DNA of 64,000 nt from Archegozetes longisetosus (taxonomy: Eukaryota; Arthropoda; Arachnida; Sarcoptiformes; Trhypochthoniidae): positions 8,776,220 through 8,840,219 of the forward strand of contig JAEMBT020000001.1 of NCBI GenBank assembly GCA_018873245.2, read 5' to 3'. Position 1 is the stretch's first letter, and each line of letters starts with the position of its first letter. Both the position numbers and the translations under genes were made by a program. Below are positions 21,608 through 34,200 of the stretch, one piece after another. The notes below the pieces were generated by a model. The model was not told the DNA's origin. It did not search any database and was given only the letters and a program-made list of their open reading frames with translations.

Positions 21608-23079
21608 GAAAATCTAGAAGTAAAAGTATCGAACCCGAGGTCTAGAAGTTCAATATAATAACACTCCACCCCAGCGCCACGAAGACGTTTTGTCTTTACG
21701 AATACAGTCAAACCACATTCTGATCATGAATTCAATAAATCAGATGTTTATATTGCATACGGATTCCAAAATTTAATATAATAGATTTTTGAACAAATAT
21801 TTTTTAACCTTTAAGAAGATAAATTAAACCAAAAAGAAATTATCAATATTTTACATATTAGAAATTTCTTTACACCTGAGCAGTGCTTTTTCATGTGAAA
21901 CAGAATATTTTTAGACTTATTTACACTAAAGTGCAAGTAAGAAATTATTGATTCAATTTCGTATTTGTATTTCCTAATTATTATTAAGAAATTTTTAAAT
22001 GAAGAAATGCTGAATATAATAGTATTTCTACTAATGCAATATACTTATTGACCTATTTACGCTTGCAACTAATACTAGTATTAAAAGTTTAATCAATAAT
22101 TAGAAGTGCAAGTTTGTAAATGCTATTAGTATTTATCATATATAATTCACTATAATACAGTAAGTTCAGTAAATTATTTCCTTATTTGAAAAGTTTGTGT
22201 AAATATTATGTCAATATAGTATAGTTAAAGTTTATGTTAGCCAATGTTCAATAAATATGAACTCAAGAACGATTAAATATCAATTTTAACGTATTTATAT
22301 ATGCCACTGAATTTGATTGAAAATCGGTTTCACTAATGCGAAATCTCATAAATCAACCAGTCTGGTGATAGTTCTAAATAACTTTTGATGCTTTAGTCGT
22401 GCACGAAACACATTCATTTTTTACACTAGCGAAGAGAAGTATGGAATATAAAATAGGAGTCTAAGTAAAAGTTTGCATTCAAATGATAGCTGTTTGTTAA
22501 TAGTAACAAATAATAATTGTTGATCGGCCAATGCCTTGTTTCAACTGAGTTCATTATCGCCTTTGCCAGTGCCAGTTGTTAATCCAATCGAAGTTGATTT
22601 GAAGATTTTAATTGAATTTATATCAAATTTAATCATTTAAATGATTTGACAGATCTAAAAAATGTTTTTTCCTTAATGAAGTCAATCAAACTATATTGTG
22701 TTGGTTACAGCATAAATATTTTTTTCAATTTGAGTAGTGATTATATAATTATTATCTTCAGTTCATTTGATATACACATTATTGCTTAACAGGTATCATA
22801 AAGAAATAAACAGAAAACACGAAAAGTAGTCGTTTAGTAGGGCATCCGTGAGTTTTTTATTAAGTTTTTAAGAACACATTTTTCATTATATGGCTTTTGG
22901 ATACTAAGATAAAAGTTTGAAAATAATTGTTTTGATAGATATGGTGACGATTTGTGTTAATTATTATTGAGTTATTTAAGCATTAGAGACAATCAAATTC
23001 AAATACATTTCAAAACAATGGCAATAGTTAATATATAATAAAAAAGGATAATAAATATCTTCATGAGAGAAAAGTAGAT
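21608..23079. other. Gene-free stretch
   Basis: No exon with good boundaries was found. A GC-richer open patch near 22530-22640 lacks a start codon and convincing splice sites. Confidence 0.3.
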
Positions 23080-23697
23080 ATGAACGCAATTGATATGAAT
23101 CATATGTGGAGAACATACACAGAACTATCAAAATTTAAGAGTGTTAAAAGATTTTTAGCTTTTCGATGCAACAGTTACTATATTTTAATAAAAGGTGGAG
23201 AATGGTTCAGACCATATGTTTATATTATATAACGAAATTATTTTCATTGCAGTTGCAAAAGAACTAACGTCTCAACATTGATCGGGATAATCTTATATTT
23301 AGACCAAGGTTTTCTCGAGTTTTCGATTATTTTCTTGCTTTGAAAGAACTATCGTTTAGTTTTTATCCCCAAAAGTTTGATTTTAGGAAGTTATAAAATT
23401 TGAGTACCCTTCAAATTAGCTGTTTATTATTCAACAGATACACACTTTGAAGAAATTGACAAATATTTATCAAATTTGAAACTTTTATCAATCATTTTGT
23501 CAACAGCTTGTAGAAAGGGTTTCATAGCAGATAAAAAATTGCGAAGCTTGTCTAAATTGCAAAACTTGACAGAAGTTGCTATAAACTCAGACTCATTAAC
23601 TGGTGATGGAATTCGAGAGCTGATTGACAGCAGTCCTAGTATTAAACTATTGGCATCAATAACAATCGTACTCATTTACAAGCTATTAATTGATTGA
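23080..23697 (+). CDS. LRR-like fragment (possible F-box/LRR gene)
   Basis: The second part (about 23442-23697) follows an acceptor TTATTCAACAG and reads, in one frame, FEEIDKYLSNLKLLSIIL, then KKLRSLSKLQNLTEVAINSD and a stop. The spaced leucines suggest leucine-rich repeats of the F-box/LRR kind, involved in substrate recognition for ubiquitin ligases. An upstream 50-codon ORF from ATG 23080 (with ELSKFKSVKRFLAFRCN) could join it by a phase-1 intron with donor AAAAG|GTGGAG. The donor is poor and no F-box is visible, so this may be a pseudogene or a partial gene. Confidence 0.35.
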
Positions 23698-24358
23698 CCA
23701 TAAAAGCGAAAAATAATCGGCAAATACAGTACACTTTGATTGTTAGTAGCTAATATAGACTAAAGAAATTCCTTCAAATCTGACAATTAAATCGAGCAAT
23801 CAGTCGAAAATACGTTAGCAATCAATTCAACACATACGTCAAAGTATTTCACTTTGAAAATGATCTTATACTTAACTTCGAGTTTTAAGTTTTTAAATTT
23901 ACTTCTCTTTTATGAAATAAATAATAATTGAATTGAATCTTTATCGATGATTAAACAAAACTTTTCGTAATCTATTGTTTAGATTTTAGAATTTTCAATA
24001 CTAGTGCAAATTTCGCTGCTGTGTTATGCAAACTCGATCAAACAATAAAAATAAGTATCAGAAACTCTTAACTCAACGAATTTTATTAAATAAGACAAAT
24101 ATTTCACATATAGTAGTGATTCAATTATACAATTAATTTTAAACAACTATCAATAGTAAAAAAATATATAAAGGAATAAAAAAGCTGGTGACATGCAAGA
24201 TAAGTCATTTAAAAAGATTGTGTGTAAAAAATTAATTGCACTCAAATAATAGTTCAAAATAGAAGTTATTATCTGGCAGTCAAACAAATACAATGAGATA
24301 TTGAGAATAAGGTGGAAAAAAGTTCAAAAATGATATGAAGTTTCAAACGAATCACAAA
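23698..24358. other. 3' flank of the mucin gene
   Basis: No exon was seen. It should contain the minus-strand 3' UTR and polyadenylation site of the gene ending at 24359. Confidence 0.35.
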
Positions 24359-27300
24359 TTAATTCCATTGCTGTCCATATCGAGGCCAAGCCCGAACTTC
24401 TTTCATGTTAGGCCTAACGTATTGACGCCTATTTCTTGATTCTTGTGCCCAATCGTTATAATTATTACCCGAATAGTAGTTATTTTGTGGTTCATTCACG
24501 ACTATCGAACTCGGGTCCTGTTGTTGGCCAGTCGCACATTTGGGTGAGACCAGTGATGGCCAATTGCAGACACTGAATTGTTCGTCAAAATACAAACCTT
24601 CGGCACACTTAAATTCAAATTTTCTCATAACTGGACTTCTATCACATCTATAAAACTTATTGCAATCATTCGGATCCCTAAAGAATCCTTCGTCTGTACA
24701 CTCGAACTCATTCGTTATTGAATTTCTCGATAACGATTGTGGTCTCTGTATACTTTCAGCCGCCAACTCTCCAGAATCTCGTTGCTCAGGATTTTGATTG
24801 TCATAATTCTGAGAATATTCTACTCGACTCTTAGTCCCTGAATCTCTATTTCTTTGATTGGGGTTTGATTGTACGGGACTTTTCACAGGACTTGGCCTCG
24901 ATGGCGAACCTATGCTTTTGGTGCCTGAACTTGGCTGTCTTTGTTGCGATTGTTGTGATGGAGAACTCTTAGTCCCAGGACCTGGTCTTCGTTGTTGTGA
25001 AGGGCTGGTTTTTGTACCAGAATCAGGTCTTTTCTGTTGTTGTGGAGCTGTTTTAGTACCAGAATCTGGTTTTCTTTGCTGTGAAGGACTGGTTTTTGTA
25101 CCAGGATCTGGTCTTTTTTGCTGTTGTGGAGCTGTTTTAGTACCAGATTCTGGTTGCTTTTGGGGTGAAGGACCAGTTTTTGTGCCAGAATCTGGTTTTC
25201 GCTGTTGTGAAGGGCTTGTTTTAGTACCAGAATCCGGTTTTCTTTGCTGTGAAGGGCTTGTTTTTGTACCAGGATCTGGTCTTTTTTGCTGTTGTGGAGC
25301 TGTTTTAGTACCAGATTCTGGTTGCTTTTGGGGTGAAGGACCAGTTTTTGTACCAGGATCTGGTCTTTTTTGCTGTTGTGGAGCTGTTTTAGTACCAGGT
25401 TCTGGTTGCTTTTGGGGTGAAGGACCAGTTTTTGTACCAGAATCTGGTTGTTTTTGTTGTTGAGGTTGTTTAGTATCAGAAGGTCTTTGATTTTTGTCGT
25501 TAGTTTTTGATTGTTGAGCAGGTCTTGGATTGAAAACAGGTCTACGACTGGATTGTGGTTGAGATTTGGATTTAATAGGTTCTTGTGGTCTGCTCTTCGT
25601 GTTCGGGTCAGATGATTGTTTTGGAGGAGTTTTCGATCCATTATTTGGTTCTTTAGGTTGTGGTCTCGGACTTTGTTTCGTCTCTTCAGTTTGTTTATCA
25701 GGACTTTTGACCGCAGGTTTCGGTTTCGATTCCGGAGCTTTTTGTGAGTCCTTAACTTGTGGTCTTGGATTGAATTTTGGCCACGGTCTCACTTGACTTG
25801 AACTTTTAGATTCTTCTGAGGGTTTCTTCGGGTCTTGTTTTTGTGGACTATTTGTTTGTGGATTTGTATTCTGAGAACCTTTTGATGAACCAGTCTTTGT
25901 TGGCTCTGATATAGGTTTAGGTTTGGGTTTGGGCTCAGGTGTCTTTGTTTGCGGTTGTGATGGATTTGAGTTGGTTTTTGATTGAGGTGATTTGGGCTGT
26001 GACTGAGGTTTGGTTTTCGTTGATTCAGGGCTTTTTGTTTGAGGCTTTGATACATTTGGGTTCTCTTTTTGTTGTTGCGGTGTTTTTGTGCCATATTTTT
26101 GCGAGCTCGATGGTACAGATGGAGAATCTGGTCGTGGATTGAATTTTGGTTTATCTGAATCTGCCTTTTGTTTACCTATAAATGAAATTTAAAGTGTTAT
26201 GAAAATTTGATATTCAGTTAACTTTTTTATACATGAATAGTTGAGAAATTTGCAAATAAAACCTAAAAATCAACTTAAAAAAATAGTTATTTTAAATCCG
26301 AGAGAAAACAAAAGTAAATTTTCGTAAACTAAATAAAAATGCTCGTAAAATAAGAATAAATACTTTTACAATAATTAATTCGCTAAACAATAGAATAGTC
26401 TTTTATATAACTTTTCGACAAACGATTTAAATACTAAATCCTAATGAATATATCAAAATATATAACCTTTTGTAGGCTGTTTCTCAGTAACTTGACTATC
26501 ACCACTCAAACTGTCCTTATTCCTTGACTCTTCGGCACTGTTTTCTTGACCATTCTGTTGACCATTTGCCTTACATGGAGGATATGCTTGTTCTGGCCAA
26601 TTGCAAACACTATACCTCTCATCAAAATATAGTCCTTCGCCACATTTAAAGTCATATCTGGTCATTCGTAAACTATGGACACATCTGAAGAATGCGTTAC
26701 AATCTTCAGGATCTCTGAAGAATCCTTCTTCAGTGCATTCGAAAGTTGAATTAGAAGTTGGTTCTGGTTGTGGTTCTGGTTGTACTCCAGAGTTAGGCTG
26801 AGGTTTTTGATTTCGCTCAGGTTTGGGCGCAATATTACTGTTACTCCCGGACTCGTCCACCCCTTGATCTATAGGCTCTTCTTCTTGTTCTAATTCTTGT
26901 GGTTCTTGTTCTTGAACTGAGGGCGTTGTTGATCTTCTTGGACTTCTAGTACTTGGTTTTGGTTTAAGAGTTGGTCTTCGAGTCGGTTTTTGAGTTGATG
27001 AGGGTTTGTCTTCAGGCGATTGTTCTTCAGGAACTTGTTCTTCTGGTGTCTGCCCTTCAGGTTCTTGTCGCTGTTCTAATGGTTCCTGTTCTTGAGGCGA
27101 AGGGGTTGTTGATCTTGTAGTTGACGGACGTCTTCTTGTGGTAGTTCTTGCTGTTGTTGAAGGTGAAGAACTTTCTGGTGATTGCTCTTCAGGTGATTGT
27201 TCTTCTGGAGCCTGTTCTTCAGGTTTTTGTTCTTCTGGAGACTGTTCTTCAGGTTTTTGTTCTAACGGTTGCTGTTCTGGAGCTGAAGGTGTTGTTGATC

Positions 27301-30300
27301 TCGTTGGTGATGGCTTTGGTCTCCTTGTGGTCGATCTGGCAGTTGTTGACGACGAGACCTGTTGTTCAGGTTCTTGTTCATCAGGTTCTTGTTCTTGTTG
27401 TAGTGGTTCCTGTTGCTCAGGTGAAGGTGTTGTCGATTTTGTTGTCGATGGACGTCTTCTTGTAGTAGTTTTTGGCTTAGGAGTAGTTCTTCGTTTTGTA
27501 GTAGATCTCGCGGTAGTCGAAGAAGAAGGTTGTTGCTCAGGTTCTTGTCCTTCAGATGTCTGTTTTTCAGGACTTTGTTCTTCTGGTGTCTGTTCTTCCG
27601 GTTTCTGCTCTTCTGGTTCAGGTTCTTGTTCTACTTGTGTCAGTTCTTTTTCTTGAGTTGAAGGTGTAGTTGTCGATGGTCGTTTTGTAGTTTTCGCCTT
27701 AGGAGTGGCTTTTGGTTTAGGAGTAGTTCTTTTAGTAGTAGTTTTGGCAGTTGTTGTCGTTGAAGAAACGGGTTTAGAGTCTTCTTCTTCATCTTCTTGT
27801 TGTTGTTGCTGTTGTTCTATTGGTGTTGTTGTCGATGGAGTTGTAGTCGATTCCAGTTTTTCTGTTGTCTGTGCATCGGTCACTGTTGACTTCAACTCTG
27901 CCGCTGGTTCTGACTCAGTTGTCGTCGATTGTGATTCAGTTGTTGTTTCTGAAGAAGCCGTTGTCGTTTCTGAAGGTGCAGTTGTAGTCTCTGAAGACGG
28001 AGTTGTTGACTCTGAAGACGCAGTTGTTGACTCTGAAGATGTGGTTGTCGTCTCTGAAGACGTGGTTGTCGTCTCTGAAGACGTGGTTGTCGTCTCTGAA
28101 GACGCAGTTGTCGTCTCTGATGGTGTAGTTGTAGTCTCCGAGGACGCAGTTGTTGTCTCTGAAGATACAGTTGTTGTAGACATGGCTTCAGTGGTGGTTT
28201 CCGACATTTGAGTGGTCGAAGCTGCTACTGTTGTCATCTCTGATGAGACTTCAGTTGTAGTCGATGTGTCTATAAGTCTTTCGTTCGTATCAGTTGTCAC
28301 TTGTGTCGATGTCTCAGTTGTCATATCACTGGTGGTTGTGGTCGACATTGTGGTTGTGTCTTCAGAAGTTACTGTTATTGTAATGTTTGTATTAGAAAGT
28401 TATTTAAAGTATTTTAAAGGAAACACTTTCATAACATTTGGCTCAAATTTTCGACCAAAACTTTTACTCAAAAGTATAACTAAACTTTTCAAAATGTACT
28501 AAGTATTCCAAAACACTAGAAGTTTTACAATTAAGTTTTGGGAATTTTTAAAAATATTTTTTAAAATTTGCATTTGATTTCTTAAAATTTGAAAAGTTCC
28601 GAAACTTTTCAGAATTACTACAAAAAGTTCATATATTGTTCACATATCGTTTTTGCAAGTTTTATGTATTTTATGTATTTTTTCAAGTCCCATATGAAAT
28701 AAAAATGATTAACTTACGCTTTTCAGGTTTATCGGTGGTTTTTTTGCCACCTTTGGTTGGTGGTCTTGGTGTTGTGGAAGTGGGTCGTGGTGTGAACCGA
28801 GGACTATCTTTCTTCTGATCTTTAGCACCACCTTTTCTGCCCGAATCTAATCAAAAATCAAAACAAAGAATATTTTTAAGCTAAAGCATCCTCCACTCAA
28901 TAAAGAAAAATTTGAGAATTAGTTCAATTACCTGAACTCGAGTCATTTTTCTTCTTCATACAGGGCTCGGTCTCATTCTCTTGAGTACATTTACCACTCT
29001 TCTCATCAAAAACTAATCCATTGTCGCATTCGAACTGATCGGCATTAAAGCCATTGTCGTCATCGCTTTGAGTGCATTTATAAAACATTTTGCAATTTTT
29101 GGGATCTCTAAAGGAACCAGTTTTCTTGCATTGAAATACAGAACCAATAGGTTTACAATTGCAATCAGGATCTGGTTGAATGTCTTCATCTTCATCTTCT
29201 TTTTGCTGAACTATCGGCTCATCGGAAGTGCTATTATCTGGATCTTGAGCGTATTGTTGTGCGAGTTCTGCCACTTCTGGAGTTGTTGTCTCATTCGCTG
29301 AGCTCTCAGTTGTAGTCATTTCGGTTTGAGCTGAAGTTTGTTCTGAAGAAGAAGAAGAAGTAGTGGTCGGAACTGTTGTAGTGCTACTAGAATTATCTTC
29401 TTCTTTAAGCTGTCCAACAGTTGTCTCGTTATCTTCTTTTTGCTGATCTATTGGTGTTGTTTGGGCAGTCGTTGGCTTTGGTTTGGCAGTCGTTGACTTT
29501 GGTTTGGCAGTAGTTCTTGCAGTTGGCTTTCTTGTAGTTGTTCCCTTAACAGCCGATGGCTTTTTGGTGGTCGAAGGCTTTGCTTTAGTGACCGGCTTTT
29601 TGGATGACTTGGCAGTCGTTGTAGGCCTGCTTCTTGTAGTTGTTCTCTGAGTTGTTGAAGAAGTAGGCGCTTCTGTTGTCTCATTGCCATCGTCCTCGTG
29701 TTGATCGATCTGATGTTCACCTACTCTATCTTCATGTCCGTGTGCTCTTTCTTGTTCTTGATGTTCTAATTCTTGTTGTTGGTGATCTTTCTCCTAATTA
29801 TTTAATTAAAAGTTTTTTATGAATTCATTATCATATAAAGCTTCAGAACTTATATATAGAGTCTAATGAAAAAAGTTTTAAACAGCAGTTTTGTATTAGC
29901 TTTTAGTCTAACTTTTCTGTTAAACTAATCTTTTGCTCAAATAACAACTTAAGTGATTAATTTCATAGAATACACTTATTCTGATTTGCCACAAATAATT
30001 TAGTTTATAAGCCTTTGAGAGAATCTTTGATAAAGTTTTATAAGAAAATTTCAATGACTGAAAACTATAGCATAGGAATGCTCGAAATAGTAATCAGCTC
30101 AAAATTTTATATTTTACTAATCAATTGATCTGAACCTGTTTCTCATGGTCTAACTCTTGCTGATAATGTTGTTGTTCTTGTAAATCATGATCATCGACCC
30201 AATCATCGACCGTAGTAGCAGTCAATGACGTTGAATAGAATAGTGACGGCGGTCTCGGCCTAACAGTTGGGAAAGACTGTGATCTTGCGCTCTGAGTACT

Positions 30301-31204
30301 ACTTGATAGCGGTCTCGGTTTAAAAGTTGGTTTTGCTGTGCTTCTAAGTCTAGGTCCTCGAGTAGTTGATGGTCTAGGAGTCGAAGGACTCGGAGGTTCA
30401 GTAGGTTCTTCAGTTGGCTCTTCGGGCGCTTCCGTTTTAATGGTTTCATGTTCATCTTGACTTCCGTCATGACCTTCATCTCGTCCTTCGTCTTGGCCTT
30501 CGTCTTGAGTTCCATCTTGACTTCTATCTAAAGGCGCATAACTATTATCTATATTCTGGTCACCTGTCTGTGGCTGTACTTCATTGGCCTGATTCTGGTC
30601 ACTATCACATGGTGGCGAAGCGTAAGGCCAGTTGCAAGTGTCATATGTTGGATCGAAGACTGTTCCAGGAGGGCACGCGAATCGGTATATTCTAAAATTG
30701 TTCGTTCCCTGATCCTGAACACAACGATAGAATCGGACGCAGTCTTTCGGATCCCGAAAAAAGCCCTCACTTTGACAGAGAGTATCTTTGAAGAGATATG
30801 AACAAATTTTAGTCGAACTTCTATCAATAAATAGTTTCTAAGTGTAATGTAAACAAAAAATGATCATATGTTTGAATGTCTATATAAAATTGAATTAAAG
30901 CTTGAATACAAGTATAAGTAAATTATTAATTGCATTCTTAGTGATTATGCTTCTTATCAATGACTGTTTATATTTTAAAGTATTAGTTAGATTTCAAATT
31001 TGCCTCTACATAAATGATCTCATATCAGAAAAATTTTGATTCATTTGAAGTTTAAGTGATAAGAACATGCATTTACTGCTACTTAAAAATTATTATTTGT
31101 TTTTCATGAATATTTCATTTCTTACTATCTATTTGTTGAGCATTAGAATTAACGAATTGCCATAATATGTAAAAAGTGACGCCAAATCTGATTTTGATTT
31201 TCAT
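24359..31204 (-). CDS. Secreted chitin-binding mucin, four CBM14 domains
   Basis: Predicted extracellular chitin-binding mucin of cuticle or peritrophic matrix. Six exons: 31126-31204, 30136-30785, 28932-29793, 28718-28846, 26467-28371 and 24359-26175. They sum to 5442 nt (1813 aa). All introns are phase 1 except the second (phase 0), whose donor CAG|GTTCAG is weak. Exon 1 is a signal peptide (MKIKIRFGVTFYILWQFV, then NSNA before QQID). Six-cysteine CBM14 domains lie near residues 30-86, 465-521, 1119-1173 and 1701-1755, with the EGFFRDPxDCxxFYRC core; a CNWP motif is present in all but the second, which has KCTQ instead. Linkers are Thr/Ser/Pro/Glu-rich, suited to O-glycosylation. Exon 5 has TTxSSET and PEEQ repeats and exon 6 a 14-residue SGTKT repeat. 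The acceptor 44 nt upstream of the ATG (TTTTTCACTTTTAG) suggests a non-coding first exon further right. Confidence 0.8.
24915..25460. repeat. 42-bp coding tandem repeat
   Basis: About twelve 14-residue units of the type (S/P)GTKTxPxxQ(K/R)xP(D/E), inside the last exon of the mucin gene. Units differ in sequence but not in length, so the frame is kept. Copy number is likely to vary between individuals. Confidence 0.85.
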
Positions 31205-34200
31205 AATGACTCCAAAGTGTATAAATGAACACTTAATTAGTTAACTAAAAGTGAAAAATAAACTAAAATTAATGTTTAAAAGCATTTGGTGGTTAAGATA
31301 AAGTTTATAATTAGAAATTGATAGCATTTTTCGAAACATTAACCAAATCTAATTTTTATTCAAATACTTGAATTTCAATGAAGAGATAAAACTTTTTCTT
31401 AATTCAAAACGAATTTTAAAGCGAATAAAGTGAATAAAGTGAAAACTTGATGAATATACTTTAAATTACTTTACCTCACAAGTGGATAGATAAAATTGAA
31501 TAAATGCTCTTAGACCTACTCATAGCTTGTTTTAAATATGTTCTACAAGATCATTAAAAATGAATCAAATCTAAGGGAAATTTGTTCGATACTTAACAAT
31601 ACATTATAAATATTAATGTCATTGCATAATATCGTAGAGTATAAGAAAACTTTTAAGGTTCCAAAACCCAAATGATTTCATAAGTTTTGGAAATACCATG
31701 AAATTTATTCTCCAGTTGAAACCATTGTTTTCGTTCAATCATACTTTCTGTTAAACCCATTAATGATAATCAATTCAATCATTCATTAGAAAGTCTTTGA
31801 AACATTTTTGAAGGTATCCAAAGTCAAAATTAATGACATTAGGAGGAAGTTTGTTATTGTTTATAGCTATCAGAAAAATAAATAAATTCCTAACTATCAT
31901 AAGACAAGAAATTTTGAGAATTACATCAGAGATGAAGTAATTGACAGAAACTGATGATCTCTTAAAACTGTTGAAGAGCTAATAATTGGGGAAAACAAAA
32001 AGCCTTTCCTACTCAATTCTCTCATTAATATGTTATAAGTGTGTGCAATATGCAAGAGTTAAACCTTGTTGACATTGAATCAATTCATCAAATATTTTAT
32101 GAGATGGTATCTCAGATTTTTGGAATTTTTCCGGTTAATCCCTGTACACTAATTTAGGGAAAACGTTGTTGTATACAAACAGCAATTTGAGAATCAGTAC
32201 AAAGCGTCATTTCATAGGGTTTCACTAAATGTACACAGCGTCATTTCATAGGGTTTCTAAATGTACACAGCGTCACTAAGTAAAAGTAAGCTTTTATTTA
32301 AGCTCACTATGCGACCAAAACAAATTACATAATTTTAAAGTACAGAAATTAAATTATTTAAATTGTTATGATTGAAGGGCAACAAATGGAGAATATTATC
32401 TCCATAGTAAACTAGCCAATTATTATTCAATAATTAGGTAAGGATCAAAATGAATTGCATAACAGACAATTAGGAGGTTGACATTGGCCTGAATTAGAAA
32501 AGTATTCTCAAAGCTCAAACTAATGAATTATACAAAGAGTTGGCTCATCTGTTTAACATCTGCTTTTCATACTAGAACCAAAGGAGCACTCATTAATCAG
32601 AAATTCAGTCTTATATTCCTTTTTCTAGTTATTGTTCAAACTATCTAAATGTGACTTAATACCAATAATTAATTGTCAAATAAGGTAATCTTTGATTAAA
32701 TAGCCGTCGATTTTATGCAAGTTTTCAAAGGGTTCAATTTTCTATAGATAGTGAACTGAAACTTGAAAATAAAGTGAATTTTCATTGAAATATGTTTAGA
32801 AATGAATAGAAATACTTGACATCCTATAGAATTAAAGAGAAAATCAAATATGTTTTCATAGAAGCTTTTCATAACCCTTTGATCGATCACTTATTAGCGA
32901 ACCTACTATTAGATGAATCAAATTGGCTTTTATGCTTCTAAGAACTTATAATTTCTCGTATTTCTAAAACTTTATCTTCCAATAAAATTCATATCAACTT
33001 AGCATTTGATTAATAACTTATTTCTAAGAATTACTGAACAAGTTTTCATTGGATTTCTATGAAAAGTAAGTCTTATAAAAGTTATAAAACAAATAGCTAT
33101 GGAGTATAATTACTTTCCTAATAAGACTTATTAATCATTTTATTTGAAACGACAATTGAGTTTCTCTTTCATAGAAGAAGTTATGATAATTGATGACCGG
33201 AGAGAAAAAATTGGTTTAATGTAATTGAACTCAATAGACAAGAAAAAGGGCTCTCTTTTGATTCTCCGAACGGATGGAGAGTTCAATAATTCATTGTCGA
33301 TAAGTTCACATGTTTTATCAAAAATTGTTCAACTTGTTGCTCTCTAGATCTGTGTTGAGGTGCGGTCAACGATCGTATAGGCATTACCCTAATTGCTATG
33401 ACAGAGATCGTCACTCTTTTGCTCTTCTCTCATCTTAATCTTACACATATTTTCTCCTCTTTTATTCTCCTCTCGTCTTAATCTTACACATATTTTTTCC
33501 TCTTTATATTTTTTATCAGTTGAAGTCTTTTGTCCAAATATTTTTCTTTGTATTGAGACATCTGTGATCTTGACTTCTTTTAATTTATTTTCCTTTAGTT
33601 TTGTAAATTTCATCTCTCATTAAAAATTTAAATTTTCAGATAAAGTTTTTTAGGAAAAGTTTCTTAAGCTAACAATTTTTTTGGGTTAATCACATGAGAC
33701 ATTCACATTTTTCCTAATAATGGCATTCATTAAATAGTTTACAAACATTAATTCAATAATAAGCATCGATTTAAATGACTTCTCATGGTTTTCATTTTTA
33801 GGCAACCTTACAGTTAGACAACTATTTGAAGAGAAATACTTTGAAATATTTTCAAATTGACATAACTTTCCATAATTGAAAAGTTTTATAACTTTCCATA
33901 ATCTATTCATATAACTATTTAAATGACACTAAAACAGATACAAAATCAAACAATTCGTGTTAATATGAAGGTCATATCTGAGAAAGTTAGAAAAATGTGC
34001 AATTTTATTACCTAATAATAAATTATTAGTTACTCAATAATAAGAGGGTAAGAGCTGTGGAAAGTCAGAAAATAGGAAAACCCATAGGCATTCACAAAAA
34101 CTAGTGCCTTGATCACAACAAACGTTAAACATGTTGAGAACATAAATCACATAACCGCTACATATATCGCATACTAAAACAAGCAATCAAAGCAGAAAAT

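Noticed and set aside
24858-25463. Long plus-strand Cys/Gly/Val-rich reading frame opposite the mucin repeats
   Set aside because: It is the complement of the SGTKT repeat. The minus strand carries the CBM14 domain, the splice-phase match and the signal exon. The same applies to 27138-27656 and 27705-28211.
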